Source: DATKWV01 sp035529405
Lineage (GTDB): Bacteria > Planctomycetota > Phycisphaerae > Sedimentisphaerales > Anaerobacaceae
Length of the DNA stretch: 15,649 nucleotides
Assembly (NCBI GenBank): GCA_035529405.1
Contig: DATKWV010000115.1
Coordinates: forward strand, 1 to 15,649
Direction: 5' to 3'
The notes under the pieces: model-generated
What the model saw: the letters and a program-made list of their open reading frames with translations, nothing else
The model's database searches: none
What the model was told of the DNA's origin: nothing
Part shown: in pieces, positions 7,041-15,334 of the stretch
Numbering within the stretch: position 1 is the stretch's first letter
Layout of the letters: each line of letters starts with the position of its first letter
Made by a program: the position numbers and the translations under genes

Positions 7041-7269
7041 TTTTTCGAGCTGTCTTGCGGGAAGCTATAAATATGGCCGTTAATTCCTTCGCTTCTCCAA
7101 GTAGCGGCATAATCTTCGTCTTGTTCAGTAATTGCTCATCTATAATAAACTCCATCCAGAAGCAGGTTTCATCAACCTCTTCTATAACAATGCTCAGCAA
7201 AGCCAGTGACAGTTTAATACAGCGGCAAGCAAACTGTTTTGTTCTTTCCCTTAGCTGGTTTTTGTCCAT
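7024..7269 (-). CDS. Four-helix-bundle protein (23S rRNA intervening-sequence family), internally shortened
   Basis: The 81-residue ORF matches my recollection of the four-helix-bundle/S23 family (Pfam 23S_rRNA_IVP) at both ends: N-terminal LRERTKQFACRCIKL and C-terminal EEVDETCFWMEFI...LLGEAKELTAIFIASRKTARK. Full members are about 115-125 residues. Here roughly 40 residues appear missing around residues 21-26, where the family normally has a segment resembling RSGTSVGANYRAA. Two of the four helices are therefore probably lost, in frame. It may be a decaying, non-functional copy. The function of the family is unclear; the related Avd protein is an accessory factor of diversity-generating retroelements. 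No ribosome-binding site precedes the ATG. It is AT-richer than its neighbours and has no obvious T2SS role. Confidence 0.7.
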   Translation of the reverse strand: MDKNQLRERTKQFACRCIKLSLALLSIVIEEVDETCFWMEFIIDEQLLNKTKIMPLLGEAKELTAIFIASRKTARKIVNSK

Positions 7270-7274
7270 TGCAA

Positions 7275-7302
7275 TAGTAAATAGTCAATAGTAAATAGTA
7301 AA
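7275..7302 (-). repeat. Array of four TTTACTA heptamers (gspE side)
   Basis: Reading the plus strand: TAGTAAA, TAGTCAA, TAGTAAA, TAGTAAA, four contiguous units, the reverse complement of the array at 7013-7040. The variant unit (TTGACTA on the minus strand) is third here and second in the partner, so the arrays are related but not identical copies. The gspE TAA (7303-7305) abuts the array directly. Confidence 0.85.
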
Positions 7303-9030
7303 TTACATAACGTCTGCCTGCGTGACCCTCAATACCTCGGAGACGGTCGTAATACCCGAAATCACCTTTCTTGCACCGTCCATTCGCAGGGTCTGAAGTC
7401 CGGCATTAAGGGCGGCTCTTTTTATAACGCCGGCGCTTTCTCTGCGGTATATAAGGTCTTCAATTTCCTCATTTATAAGCATCAGCTCATAAACGCCCGT
7501 ACGTCCGCGGTAACCCGTGTGGAAGCACTTTTCACAGCCGGTACCGAAAAAGAATTTACCGCCGGCATTATCGCCGTCGGACGAACCGGCGCCCGAGTTC
7601 AGCAGGCCCAGTTCGCTTAGCTCGTGAGCCGAAGGCTGCGCCTGCTGCCTGCAGTTCGGGCAGACCTTTCTGACTAATCGCTGGGCCATTATGGCAATCA
7701 GGGACGAGCTTGCCAGGTACGGCTCAACACCGAGGTCCAGCAGGCGGCTTACAGCGCCTGCAGAATCGTTTGTGTGCAGGGTGCTGAAAACAAGATGTCC
7801 CGTCAGTGAGGACTGAATTGCCATACGTGCCGTTTCGATATCGCGAACCTCACCAACCATTATAACATCCGGGTCCTGGCGCAGCACGTGGCGCAGCGAT
7901 GTGGCAAAGGTCATGCCCTTTTTACTGGCCACCTGAATCTGACTGATACCCGTAAGCTGGTATTCTATGGGGTCCTCGATGGTAATAATATTTTTTTCAG
8001 CGGAGTTGATTCTGTTCAGGCAGGCGTAAAGCGTTGTGCTTTTACCGCTGCCGGTGGGGCCGGTCACGAAAATAACGCCATGCGTGCGCATCAGCAGCGA
8101 ATCGAACCGTTCCAAATCCTCCTTCCACAGGCCCAGCTCGTCCAGCCCGAACAGGCCGCTGCTTTTATCCAGAAGCCGCAGGACAGTCCTTTCGCCGTAG
8201 CTTGTGGGTACGGTGCTGACGCGTAAATCGACCTCCCTCTGGCCAATCCGTACACTGGTTCTGCCGTCCTGCGGAAGCCGCCTTTCGGCGATGTCCATAC
8301 CGGCCATAACCTTTATACGGGATATAATCAACGGCAGAACATTCCTGTTCAGGCTCAGGGTGTCGTACAGGATTCCGTCGATTCGGTAGCGAATCTGAAC
8401 CTTTGTCTCATAAGGGTGCACGTGAATATCGCTTGCCCTAAGCTGCAGGGCGCGAAAAAGAATATCGTTGACAAGCCTTATGACGGGCGGCCGGTTTACC
8501 ATGTCCAGCAAATCATCGCTGGCGGCAACCTCATTGACAAGCTGGTCGAGGTTCTGCGAATCAAGCTCTTCGGCGACTTCTTCGACCACCGAGGCCCTCT
8601 GCTCATAAGCAACATCTATAGCTGAAGTAATGGCAGCTCGTGTGGCTATTGCGGCCTTTACCGGCATACCGGTCATCTTGGAAACATTATCCATAGCATT
8701 GGCATCGAGGGGCCTGGACAAAACAACTGTAAGCTGGCCGTCGTTATCATCTGTCTTTTTGATGCCTATAAGGTAATGGTGCTGGGCATAAGGCGCCGGA
8801 ACAGCCTCTACGAACTCGGGCGGAACCAGTGCCGGCGATATATCAGGCAGATACTCCCAATCCAGCGCAGCGGCGAACAGCTTCAAGACCGCATCCTCTG
8901 TGAAGTACGGGCAGGCAAGCATTATCTCATCGAGCCGGGTGTTGTCTTTTCCGGCTTTGAGAAATTCGGCCAGCTTGTCGGCATCGACAATACCGGTGCG
9001 CTTTGCGGTCTGTATCAGTAAATCCTTCAT
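7303..9030 (-). CDS. gspE: GspE, T2SS assembly ATPase
   Basis: This cytoplasmic hexameric ATPase powers pseudopilus assembly. Residue numbers here count from an in-frame GTG at 9036; the ATG two codons later (9030) is preferred, with a weak GAG seven bases before it. An N-terminal MshEN/N1E-type domain spans about 1-145. Next comes the N2E motif ASDIHVHPYE (201-210), with RYRIDG. Walker A is GPTGSGKST (326-334), and the Asp box is ITIEDPIEY. Walker B is VIMVGEVRDIET (391-402), and the His box is TGHLVFSTLHTND (412-424). A zinc-binding tetra-Cys module is formed by C459-x-x-C462 and C501-x-x-C504. All catalytic motifs are intact. The stop codon lies at the edge of the inserted element separating it from gspF. 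Confidence 0.97.
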   Translation of the reverse strand: MKDLLIQTAKRTGIVDADKLAEFLKAGKDNTRLDEIMLACPYFTEDAVLKLFAAALDWEYLPDISPALVPPEFVEAVPAPYAQHHYLIGIKKTDDNDGQLTVVLSRPLDANAMDNVSKMTGMPVKAAIATRAAITSAIDVAYEQRASVVEEVAEELDSQNLDQLVNEVAASDDLLDMVNRPPVIRLVNDILFRALQLRASDIHVHPYETKVQIRYRIDGILYDTLSLNRNVLPLIISRIKVMAGMDIAERRLPQDGRTSVRIGQREVDLRVSTVPTSYGERTVLRLLDKSSGLFGLDELGLWKEDLERFDSLLMRTHGVIFVTGPTGSGKSTTLYACLNRINSAEKNIITIEDPIEYQLTGISQIQVASKKGMTFATSLRHVLRQDPDVIMVGEVRDIETARMAIQSSLTGHLVFSTLHTNDSAGAVSRLLDLGVEPYLASSSLIAIMAQRLVRKVCPNCRQQAQPSAHELSELGLLNSGAGSSDGDNAGGKFFFGTGCEKCFHTGYRGRTGVYELMLINEEIEDLIYRRESAGVIKRAALNAGLQTLRMDGARKVISGITTVSEVLRVTQADVM

Positions 9031-9186
9031 CTGCACACTCAGGGTAACAGAGAAAAAGCCAAATCGAAAATATCAAAAGTGTGGTATTCAATTTTATATT
9101 TCTGATTCAGCCTTTCGCAGGCCTGCCATACCCACCTGTCTTTGTTAAAAAAATTATTAACGGTTATCCGCCGTATCCCGCAGGGC

Positions 9187-12100
9187 CTATATGTCGTCAA
9201 GCACCCGCAGCGGGTCCATCGGCTCAGGCTTTACGCCCGGAAAAGACTCAAGAGACTGGAACTTACGCTCATCATCCTCGAAGCCCAACCTGTTGGTTTT
9301 CGAGATATCACGAAGCTGTGCCAGGCCTTCGACAGTTTCATCAGGACGCAGAATATTAGCCTTGACAAATATATAAAGCTTACTTCCCGTGTCGGAATTG
9401 CCAATGCTGCGAAACAAAGCCCCTGCAATCGGGATGTCCCCCAACAGGGGCACCTTGCTGGTGCCTTTTGTCTGATTAAGCTTCGTAAGTCCGCCAAGAA
9501 TAACTGTGCTGCCGTCGGGGACGGTAACGACAGTGTCGATGTCACTGGTTCGGTAATCGGGCGGCCCGGCAGTGGTTTTCACAAAGTCTTCGCGGACCAT
9601 AACGACCTCGAGCCGCAGCAGCCGGCCGTCACTGATGTGCGGCGTAATGGTCAGCTCTATCTTGGCCTCATACGGAGTCCACTTGATGCTCGTGAGCGGC
9701 TCCGTGACTTGTTGACTTCCATACGTTATCGATGTCTCAGCCACATGTGTTTTTTCGGTTGTCTTGATTTTTCCTTCCTCGTTGTCATTGACGAGGATTT
9801 TGGGCCTTGCAAGGATTCGCCCGTAACCCTTACTCTCCATTGCCGTCAGCACCGCCGCAATCTTGTCTTCGGCATAAAAACCCTGTACCTGGCGAGTATT
9901 TTTGCCATCTGCGTCTTTCAGGTTCCAAGTCCCTTCAAGTTTATGAGCATCGGAAGCTAAACCACCAGTAGTAAAAGCAGAGAAAGGGTTAGCTGTCAGA
10001 ACATTGGATAGGGCAGCGTCTTTTATGTTACCTATAATATTCAAATCGTACTCAAACTTATCCTCCTCCGTAATTTCCACCAGCGAAACATCAATCAAAA
10101 CCTGCGGCCTTCTCCTGTCGAGCTGGGTTATCAGGCTCTCTATCCATCTCTGGTCTTTCTGGTTGGCGTGAACGATTATCGAAAAGGTGTTCTTATCGGC
10201 TACTATTACAGGCTTGTCCACCTGCCGAGAGGTCGAAGCGGGCCTTTCAATTTTGTCGTCTTTTTTCTCTTTCGTAATTGTCTGTTCGATAAGTTTGGTC
10301 AGAACCTCCGCCAGTTCCTCCGGCTGCTGATTTTCGAGCGAATAAACCTTGTACGGTATAGTCTCCTGGAGGGTCTCGGCGTCGATATAGCTGATAATCG
10401 TTACTATCCGGATATGCTGCTCGTCGGTGCCGTTAACTAAAAGCGAATTTGTGGATTCGATTACTATCACCTGCGGCTCTTCTTCGAGAGGCTCTTCTAT
10501 TTCCGTTGCGGCGCCGGCGGGTTTGGGCTGCCTTTCGGTGCGGCTTGTAATACGCTGCCTGTCGGCACGGCTATCGGTGCCGGTTATTATGCCAAGCTGA
10601 CCCAACTTCTCAACCACCTCTTCGGCATCCACGAACTGTATATCGTACAGCCGCAGCTTCCTGAGGTCCTGCTGCTCCACGTCAAGGCTGTCTATAAGCT
10701 CGTCCACGACAGCCAACTGGTTTTCCAGTCCTATCATCAGGATGCGGTTTGTTCTTTCGTCGGCGTCGAGGTACACCTCCTCGGACTTCTCGGGCTGTTC
10801 GGCGGAAGAAGGTCTTCTCACCGGTGTCGGCCTGCGTGCGCCCCGCGGAGCGGGCTGGGCAGGCTGGGGTGTCGGCGCCGGTTCTGCAATAGTGATTGAT
10901 ATGGTCCCCAATTGCTCGACAAGTCCCTTTATTTTCGGCGCAAGGGTCCTGGCCATTGTGTATTTGAGCTGCCTGAATTTGAATTTCTTCGGCTCGCCGG
11001 GCACATCTATCATCTCCAGGAGCTTTTCTATACGCGGCATACGGTAGGCATAACAGCTTACTATAAGCGTTCCCGTGGCCGGTATGGGCGTGACATCGAC
11101 ACCAAGTTTCATACCCGTCAGGAGGTTTTTGGCACTTTCGGTATCGGCATGCTCCAGCTGAAAAACGCGAGTTACCATCACGTCCCCGACTTCAATCTGC
11201 GCCGGCTGGCCGTCAAGCAAAAGAGGGTCTATATTAAGAAGCTCCTCCTGCGGGACAATAGTAACCAGGTTGCCTTTGCGCGTCATCACAAAGCCCTTGA
11301 ACTTCAGCACCGACTCAAGCAGCGGATACAGGTCTCTTACCTTAATGGGACCTCGAAGCTTCAGCGTGACCGGGCCGGTTATCTTTTTCGCATCGTACAT
11401 GTAATCAAGCCTGCAATACTCACCCACAAGACGCAGCAGGTCGGCTATCTGCAGTTCCTCGGGCAAATCCAGCTCGAGCATCTCGTTGCCGTCAATTAAA
11501 GGCCTGGGCTGGTAATCGTAGAGCGGCTTTTGTTTGCGGGGCTGTTCTATGGTTTCTGTAACAGGTTCGGCAGCCGGCTGTGTTTTCACAGACGGTTCCT
11601 CGATTTTTGCAGCAACGGCGACACTTTCGCCTACCGCCGCCGGCTCAGGTACCGCCGGGGGCTGATTCGGTTCCCTTGCTGCAGGCTGAACCTGAGGTAC
11701 CGGCTTTTCCGGCAACTGTGCGGCCTTTGGGGTCTGCTCGGCTTTCTGCAGCGAGTTCATAAGCTTATCGAAAAGCTCATCGGCACCGTTCTTTTGTTCC
11801 GCGGGCTGGGCTGCAAGCCGCTCAAAGGCCGGTGCTGCCGGCGCGGCGGCTTCCAAAACCGTCTCTGTCTGCGATATGGTATCACGCCCGGCACTGCCGG
11901 CCTTTACACGAGGGGGTACTTTACCGCTTCTGATTAAGGTAATTACAGAAATGATTTCGTCCAGCCTCCTGGCCGGCGCAACAACCACCACAGCATCTTT
12001 ATGAATGTCAATAACCGCCCTATCGACAGCCATACTATCGGGCGGCTGAAGGAACGTACCGAACACTATATCGGGCAGCAGCGCCTGAATCTGCTCCAGG

Positions 12101-12468
12101 GCAGGAAAGGCTGTTTTCTCGGAAACGGGTAAAACCGGTTTTATGACAAATTCTTCGGGGGCATCAACAAGCCGGACGATAGTGCTTGCTTTAATCAAAT
12201 CAGTCCTCAATCCGGTAACAAGAAGGGCGTTACCTTTCGGAAGCGACGAGACCGTACCAATACCGTCCAGAAATTCAGTCGCGCGTTCGGCAGATATGTA
12301 CCTTAAGGAAAAAACCCTGTAACGCGGCGCCGGGGTATCCGGCGGGTCGGCAGGCCCTTTCTCGACAGCCCAAAGCCAGGGCGAACAGGCAACAAGTCCT
12401 ATAAGAAAGGCAAAAACAAAAGCAGAAACACCGATATTGCCCCTCGCCCTAAGTATTTGTAAAGGCAT
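9187..12468 (-). CDS. gspD: GspD, T2SS outer-membrane secretin with extra N-terminal domains
   Basis: GspD forms the multimeric outer-membrane channel. At 1093 residues it is much longer than proteobacterial GspD (about 650-700). A signal peptide spans about 1-34, with a lipobox-like LVAC ending at Cys28 (signal peptidase I cleavage near WLWA is the alternative). Two secretin-N1-like alpha/beta units follow at 49-103 and 109-181. A Pro/Ala/Glu/Gln-rich linker spans about 183-315. N0 is at 331-406 (ELDLPEELQIADLLRLVGEY). Four N1/N2/N3-type repeats lie at about 432-785, some with low-complexity insertions (528-562, 630-665). The secretin barrel spans 787-1040, with RPQVLIDVSLVEIT, TVPDGSTVILGGL and KVPLLGDIPIAGALFR. 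A short tail (1041-1093) may be the pilotin-binding region. The ATG is preceded by GGAG at good spacing. Confidence 0.96.
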   Translation of the reverse strand: MPLQILRARGNIGVSAFVFAFLIGLVACSPWLWAVEKGPADPPDTPAPRYRVFSLRYISAERATEFLDGIGTVSSLPKGNALLVTGLRTDLIKASTIVRLVDAPEEFVIKPVLPVSEKTAFPALEQIQALLPDIVFGTFLQPPDSMAVDRAVIDIHKDAVVVVAPARRLDEIISVITLIRSGKVPPRVKAGSAGRDTISQTETVLEAAAPAAPAFERLAAQPAEQKNGADELFDKLMNSLQKAEQTPKAAQLPEKPVPQVQPAAREPNQPPAVPEPAAVGESVAVAAKIEEPSVKTQPAAEPVTETIEQPRKQKPLYDYQPRPLIDGNEMLELDLPEELQIADLLRLVGEYCRLDYMYDAKKITGPVTLKLRGPIKVRDLYPLLESVLKFKGFVMTRKGNLVTIVPQEELLNIDPLLLDGQPAQIEVGDVMVTRVFQLEHADTESAKNLLTGMKLGVDVTPIPATGTLIVSCYAYRMPRIEKLLEMIDVPGEPKKFKFRQLKYTMARTLAPKIKGLVEQLGTISITIAEPAPTPQPAQPAPRGARRPTPVRRPSSAEQPEKSEEVYLDADERTNRILMIGLENQLAVVDELIDSLDVEQQDLRKLRLYDIQFVDAEEVVEKLGQLGIITGTDSRADRQRITSRTERQPKPAGAATEIEEPLEEEPQVIVIESTNSLLVNGTDEQHIRIVTIISYIDAETLQETIPYKVYSLENQQPEELAEVLTKLIEQTITKEKKDDKIERPASTSRQVDKPVIVADKNTFSIIVHANQKDQRWIESLITQLDRRRPQVLIDVSLVEITEEDKFEYDLNIIGNIKDAALSNVLTANPFSAFTTGGLASDAHKLEGTWNLKDADGKNTRQVQGFYAEDKIAAVLTAMESKGYGRILARPKILVNDNEEGKIKTTEKTHVAETSITYGSQQVTEPLTSIKWTPYEAKIELTITPHISDGRLLRLEVVMVREDFVKTTAGPPDYRTSDIDTVVTVPDGSTVILGGLTKLNQTKGTSKVPLLGDIPIAGALFRSIGNSDTGSKLYIFVKANILRPDETVEGLAQLRDISKTNRLGFEDDERKFQSLESFPGVKPEPMDPLRVLDDI

Positions 12469-12811
12469 AACTTACTCCATCTGCTGGTACGTCACAGCCG
12501 CACAGATGCGACCTTAGCTTTTTATCGGGCATCCTTGCTAAAAAGCCTTAAAATAAGCTCCCTTTTTTTGGCAGGGGATGCGTTAATTTTCACCCTTACC
12601 ATCCGTATCCATACTTATCTGACAAAAATAAAGGCCAAAAGTTCCTTACTTTCGGCAAATAAAGTGGGTGTATGCAGCGGTAATAAACAGGCCGGTAAAT
12701 AATATCCCGGCACGGGCGGTGCAGGCTGGCAAAGCACTGCAGCAAAAGCCGGTTTACGGGTTCAGTAAAACAGGCAGGCAAACAGCAAATGAAAAGATTT
12801 TGGGCAGTGTT
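12469..12811. other. Non-coding gap between the sugar kinase gene and gspD
   Basis: This stretch of 343 bases shows no convincing gene. On the minus strand, about 80 bases before gspD, an AGC-TTA / TAAGGCT imperfect hairpin is followed by five Us (12536-12559), a weak candidate terminator for the upstream pair. A 6-bp hairpin with a UCUG loop (12497-12512) lies just before the gspD ribosome site. A GCCGG/CCGGC stem with an 11-base loop is at 12691-12711. I found no clear -35/-10 pair for gspD, although the size of the gap and the change of function suggest the T2SS operon promoter lies here. Confidence 0.45.
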
Positions 12812-13984
12812 TTAATCTGTGCCCCTGATTGTCGCCAGCATCCGGTCATAGGGCTTTATGTGGGCGTATCTGTTATCGAGGGGGGCTTTTATGTAAAGGG
12901 AGGCAAATAAATTACCCATTTGAACGGCTTCGGCAAAATTCATAGAGCCGTTTTTGAACGTCTCCAGATGCCGAACAATGTATGTAATAAGCCCGGCTCT
13001 GAACGAATCCCCGGCACCAACAAGGTCGATTACCTGGTCCTGCATAAAGCGGGATTGGACTTTGTACGGCCCGCCGGCTGAGCCGTCGGCACAAATATGC
13101 TTTTCCCAGGCGCCGTCGCTGACAGTAACACCGAACATCCGGGTGCGGGAATCCCTGCTCCAGAACCTCTCGCTGACAAACTCAAGAAAGTGGCGGTTGT
13201 TCTGGTCTTCAGTAAATTTATGCCACTGGCGCTGCGGCGCAAGGGTGTTTTCTATCAGTTTGGCTTCATCACAAGAGGTAAAAAACAGGTCAAGCTCACC
13301 AAACAGCGGAACGAGAAGGGTGTATTCGATTACAGTTTGGCCGGAAGCTATAAGCTTCTGCGGGTCGGCAGTGAGCGTGTGGCTGTCGACAATAGTGAGG
13401 ATTTGCCTTTTTCGGCACCAGGTAATAAACTCAGCCAGGTCTTTGCCGCCATTGGCGTCGCCCCTGTCCGACAGGCCGGAATACATATAATAAACTATAC
13501 TGGGATTTAATCGACTAACGGCATTTCTGAATATGTCGAAATCAAAATCATTATTGGCATTCGGGAAATAAGCAATCCCGCCCCTTTTATCGCCGGGACA
13601 ATCATGCACGAAAGTTGTACCGGTAGGCAGGGACGGGTGAACGAAGGTCTGCGACATATCAACACCGTTTGCGGTCATAACATCGCAAAAGAATCTCCCC
13701 TGGGCGTCCAGGCCGTCGAAAACACCTGCCCCAAGGTTGACGCCAACAGCCGCCTTCAGCCCGGCTTTGGCAATCAGCGGCGCGGCATTGCCCGGGCCGC
13801 CGGCGGCAGCAAAACCCTGCCTTATCCATTCCGCCAATTGACGCTGAGAATAACCCGGCATATCAGCCGTGGGACATTTAGCCAGGCCGCCCTTTCCCAC
13901 AAGCCGGTCTGCAAATTCAAAGTCGGGCCTTCTGAAATCCACAACCGCCGTATTCAGGATTAGAACATCCACCGCCATTGCCAT
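12812..13984 (-). CDS. PfkB-family carbohydrate kinase
   Basis: A cytoplasmic ribokinase-like sugar kinase of 390 residues, somewhat longer than the usual 300-340. The N-terminal substrate signature is present as AAAGGPGNAAPLIAKAG (59-75). The ATP-site and catalytic signature is DLVGAGDSFRAGLITY (320-335), with Asp326 as the expected catalytic base and GAGD as the anion hole. The middle contains the lid-like PTGTTFVHDCPGDKRGG and a FGVTVSDGAWEKHI strand, the usual KxGxxG-like position. The sugar cannot be read from the sequence; fructose, ribose or a related sugar phosphate are possible. It starts 21 bases after the dehydrogenase gene and is presumably cotranscribed with it. MAMA gives two near-equivalent ATG starts, 13984 and 13978. 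Confidence 0.88.
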   Translation of the reverse strand: MAMAVDVLILNTAVVDFRRPDFEFADRLVGKGGLAKCPTADMPGYSQRQLAEWIRQGFAAAGGPGNAAPLIAKAGLKAAVGVNLGAGVFDGLDAQGRFFCDVMTANGVDMSQTFVHPSLPTGTTFVHDCPGDKRGGIAYFPNANNDFDFDIFRNAVSRLNPSIVYYMYSGLSDRGDANGGKDLAEFITWCRKRQILTIVDSHTLTADPQKLIASGQTVIEYTLLVPLFGELDLFFTSCDEAKLIENTLAPQRQWHKFTEDQNNRHFLEFVSERFWSRDSRTRMFGVTVSDGAWEKHICADGSAGGPYKVQSRFMQDQVIDLVGAGDSFRAGLITYIVRHLETFKNGSMNFAEAVQMGNLFASLYIKAPLDNRYAHIKPYDRMLATIRGTD

Positions 13985-14005
13985 TGTATAGTCCGTTTAT
14001 GACCC

Positions 14006-15304
14006 TTAACTGTCGGCAAATTCCACCAGGGCCTTTTTAGCTTTCTGCACGGCGTAAATTATCTGCTGATGATAACTTCCGTACTCATTGCCCCATACCC
14101 ATTTGACGATTTTTTCAATCCCGGCGTTGTCCATTTTGCGCCAACTGTCAAAACGCAGGTCGGCGGGCAACTCGTTTTCTTCAGCGGCTTTCAGCAGCGC
14201 AGCGATACCCGCCATTGCCCCCAAGGCCATATTACGCGGTTCGATGCACTGCTCGAAAACCATATCCATCGTGCCGAAGAGCCGGTCATAATATGCAAGT
14301 TTACGCAAGACATCCCTGCCTGCTCTTTCAATAGTATCGGCCAAGTACGGGTTTGTAATTCGCCAAAGCAGGTCCTCGGCATACCTGGTAAAACCGGCCT
14401 TCGTGAAAAGCTCATCACCACAGCCGGTATATTTTTTTATCAGCGCTGCTCCTGATTCATCCAAAAAAGCCTGTCCGGCAATGTCCATAACAGCACGGTT
14501 TTCGGTCAGCTCAGACATTGCCTTGCAGCCCTTAATGGCGCCAAGATAGGCCAACAGGGCGTGAACCGCATTATGGCCGTATAATTTGGCTGCTTCAAAC
14601 GGCAGCAAATCGTCCTTTTCAATAAACGCTTCCATGCCGGGTTTGAACCCTGAAACAAGGCAGCGGTCAACCAGAATTCGATTGAACTGCTCCACAAGAA
14701 AAGCCCTGCTGATGCCCGGGGCAATGGGCACCAGATTCAGTTCTGCGATTTCAGCAGGACTGTCAATAACCCGGCTCATTTTACCGATTACCGTATTCAG
14801 GAACTGCGTGCGTCCGGATGCTGCACGCCCACGCCTTTGATTTACCTTATGTTCGAGTATTTGCGCGGCTCGATTGTTATTCTCAGCGGTATAAATAACC
14901 GTCGCTTCTGCGACGCTGTTCTCCAGACCTTCGGCTATAAGGCCCGCAACAGTGCCCGAACGGCCTGATGTATAAAAATCCACCGACGGCAGGCAGGTGG
15001 CTATTTCCGTGGACTGCGCCAGGGCCGCAAGCAACTGCCGCCTGTGGGCGTCAACATCGGGATTCAACAGTTCGACATTATCAATTCTTACGGCTTCGAT
15101 TCCGTCAGCTTTGGCGATGTTGACATAGTAACTGCCCATGTTTGCCCTGACGGCGTCAACGACAACAGGGTCCACTTCCGAAACAACAAGGCGCTGGAAA
15201 TTGCCGCTGTAAGAGGCCTCTTTTACGAACAGGCCGGCCTGGATGGGTCCGAATCCGAAGCCGGTAAATATATGACGACCTTCACGGCCTTTTGCTTGCG
15301 ACAT
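14006..15304 (-). CDS. Mannitol-1-phosphate 5-dehydrogenase-like polyol dehydrogenase
   Basis: An NAD(P)-dependent long-chain polyol/sugar-phosphate dehydrogenase, likely interconverting a polyol (phosphate) and a ketose (phosphate). From the ATG at 15304 it is 432 residues. An N-terminal dinucleotide-binding turn, TGFGFGPIQAG (14-24), is an unusual variant of GxGxxGRG. Then come EVDP at the end of beta-2 and TAENNN (139-144), matching the family's ENN stretch. The catalytic helix KLYGHNAVHALLAYLG (240-255) places Lys240, Asn245 and His248 as in MtlD (K-L-x-x-x-N-x-x-H). The start at 15304 has AAGGGA five bases upstream; an in-frame TTG at 15322 is less likely. It is the first gene after the consensus promoter and pairs with the PfkB kinase. 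The exact substrate is unknown. Confidence 0.75.
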   Translation of the reverse strand: MSQAKGREGRHIFTGFGFGPIQAGLFVKEASYSGNFQRLVVSEVDPVVVDAVRANMGSYYVNIAKADGIEAVRIDNVELLNPDVDAHRRQLLAALAQSTEIATCLPSVDFYTSGRSGTVAGLIAEGLENSVAEATVIYTAENNNRAAQILEHKVNQRRGRAASGRTQFLNTVIGKMSRVIDSPAEIAELNLVPIAPGISRAFLVEQFNRILVDRCLVSGFKPGMEAFIEKDDLLPFEAAKLYGHNAVHALLAYLGAIKGCKAMSELTENRAVMDIAGQAFLDESGAALIKKYTGCGDELFTKAGFTRYAEDLLWRITNPYLADTIERAGRDVLRKLAYYDRLFGTMDMVFEQCIEPRNMALGAMAGIAALLKAAEENELPADLRFDSWRKMDNAGIEKIVKWVWGNEYGSYHQQIIYAVQKAKKALVEFADS

Positions 15305-15334
15305 TCTTATCCCTTTTAGCAAGCCCCTGGCAGA

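Larger units (their letters stand above)
7006..7307. mobile_element. Small four-helix-bundle insertion element between gspE and gspF
   Basis: This roughly 300-base block starts exactly at the gspE stop and ends just before the gspF ATG. It consists of an outward inverted pair of 7-base repeat arrays (7013-7040 and 7275-7302) enclosing one 81-codon ORF. It is bordered by a 6-bp direct repeat, ATTACA (7006-7011 and 7302-7307; the last overlaps the array edge by one base). Removing one direct-repeat copy and everything between them leaves TAATGATATG on the coding strand, i.e. gspE stop and gspF start four bases apart. Such ORFs are known from intervening sequences in 23S rRNA genes and as stray genomic copies. 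Mobility here is inferred from structure only. Confidence 0.55.

Noticed and set aside
9094..9129. Eleven-codon ORF (MAGLRKAESEI) with an AGG site between gspD and gspE, next to the palindrome GCAGGCCTGC (9117-9126)
   Set aside because: Too short to judge by coding signal, and no leader-peptide attenuator structure is visible around it.
9147..9174. Terminator-like ACGG/CCGT stem followed by a seven-T run after gspD
   Set aside because: The stem is only 4 bp and the T-run starts 8 bases later; transcription must continue into gspE.
12596..12781. 61-residue minus-strand ORF in the gap before gspD
   Set aside because: No ribosome site and an implausible composition (rich in Arg, Tyr and Cys). 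It probably arises by chance.
12469..12811. Possible cyclic-di-GMP or other riboswitch upstream of gspD
   Set aside because: The hairpins present do not match any riboswitch core I know, and no conserved loop sequences were recognised.
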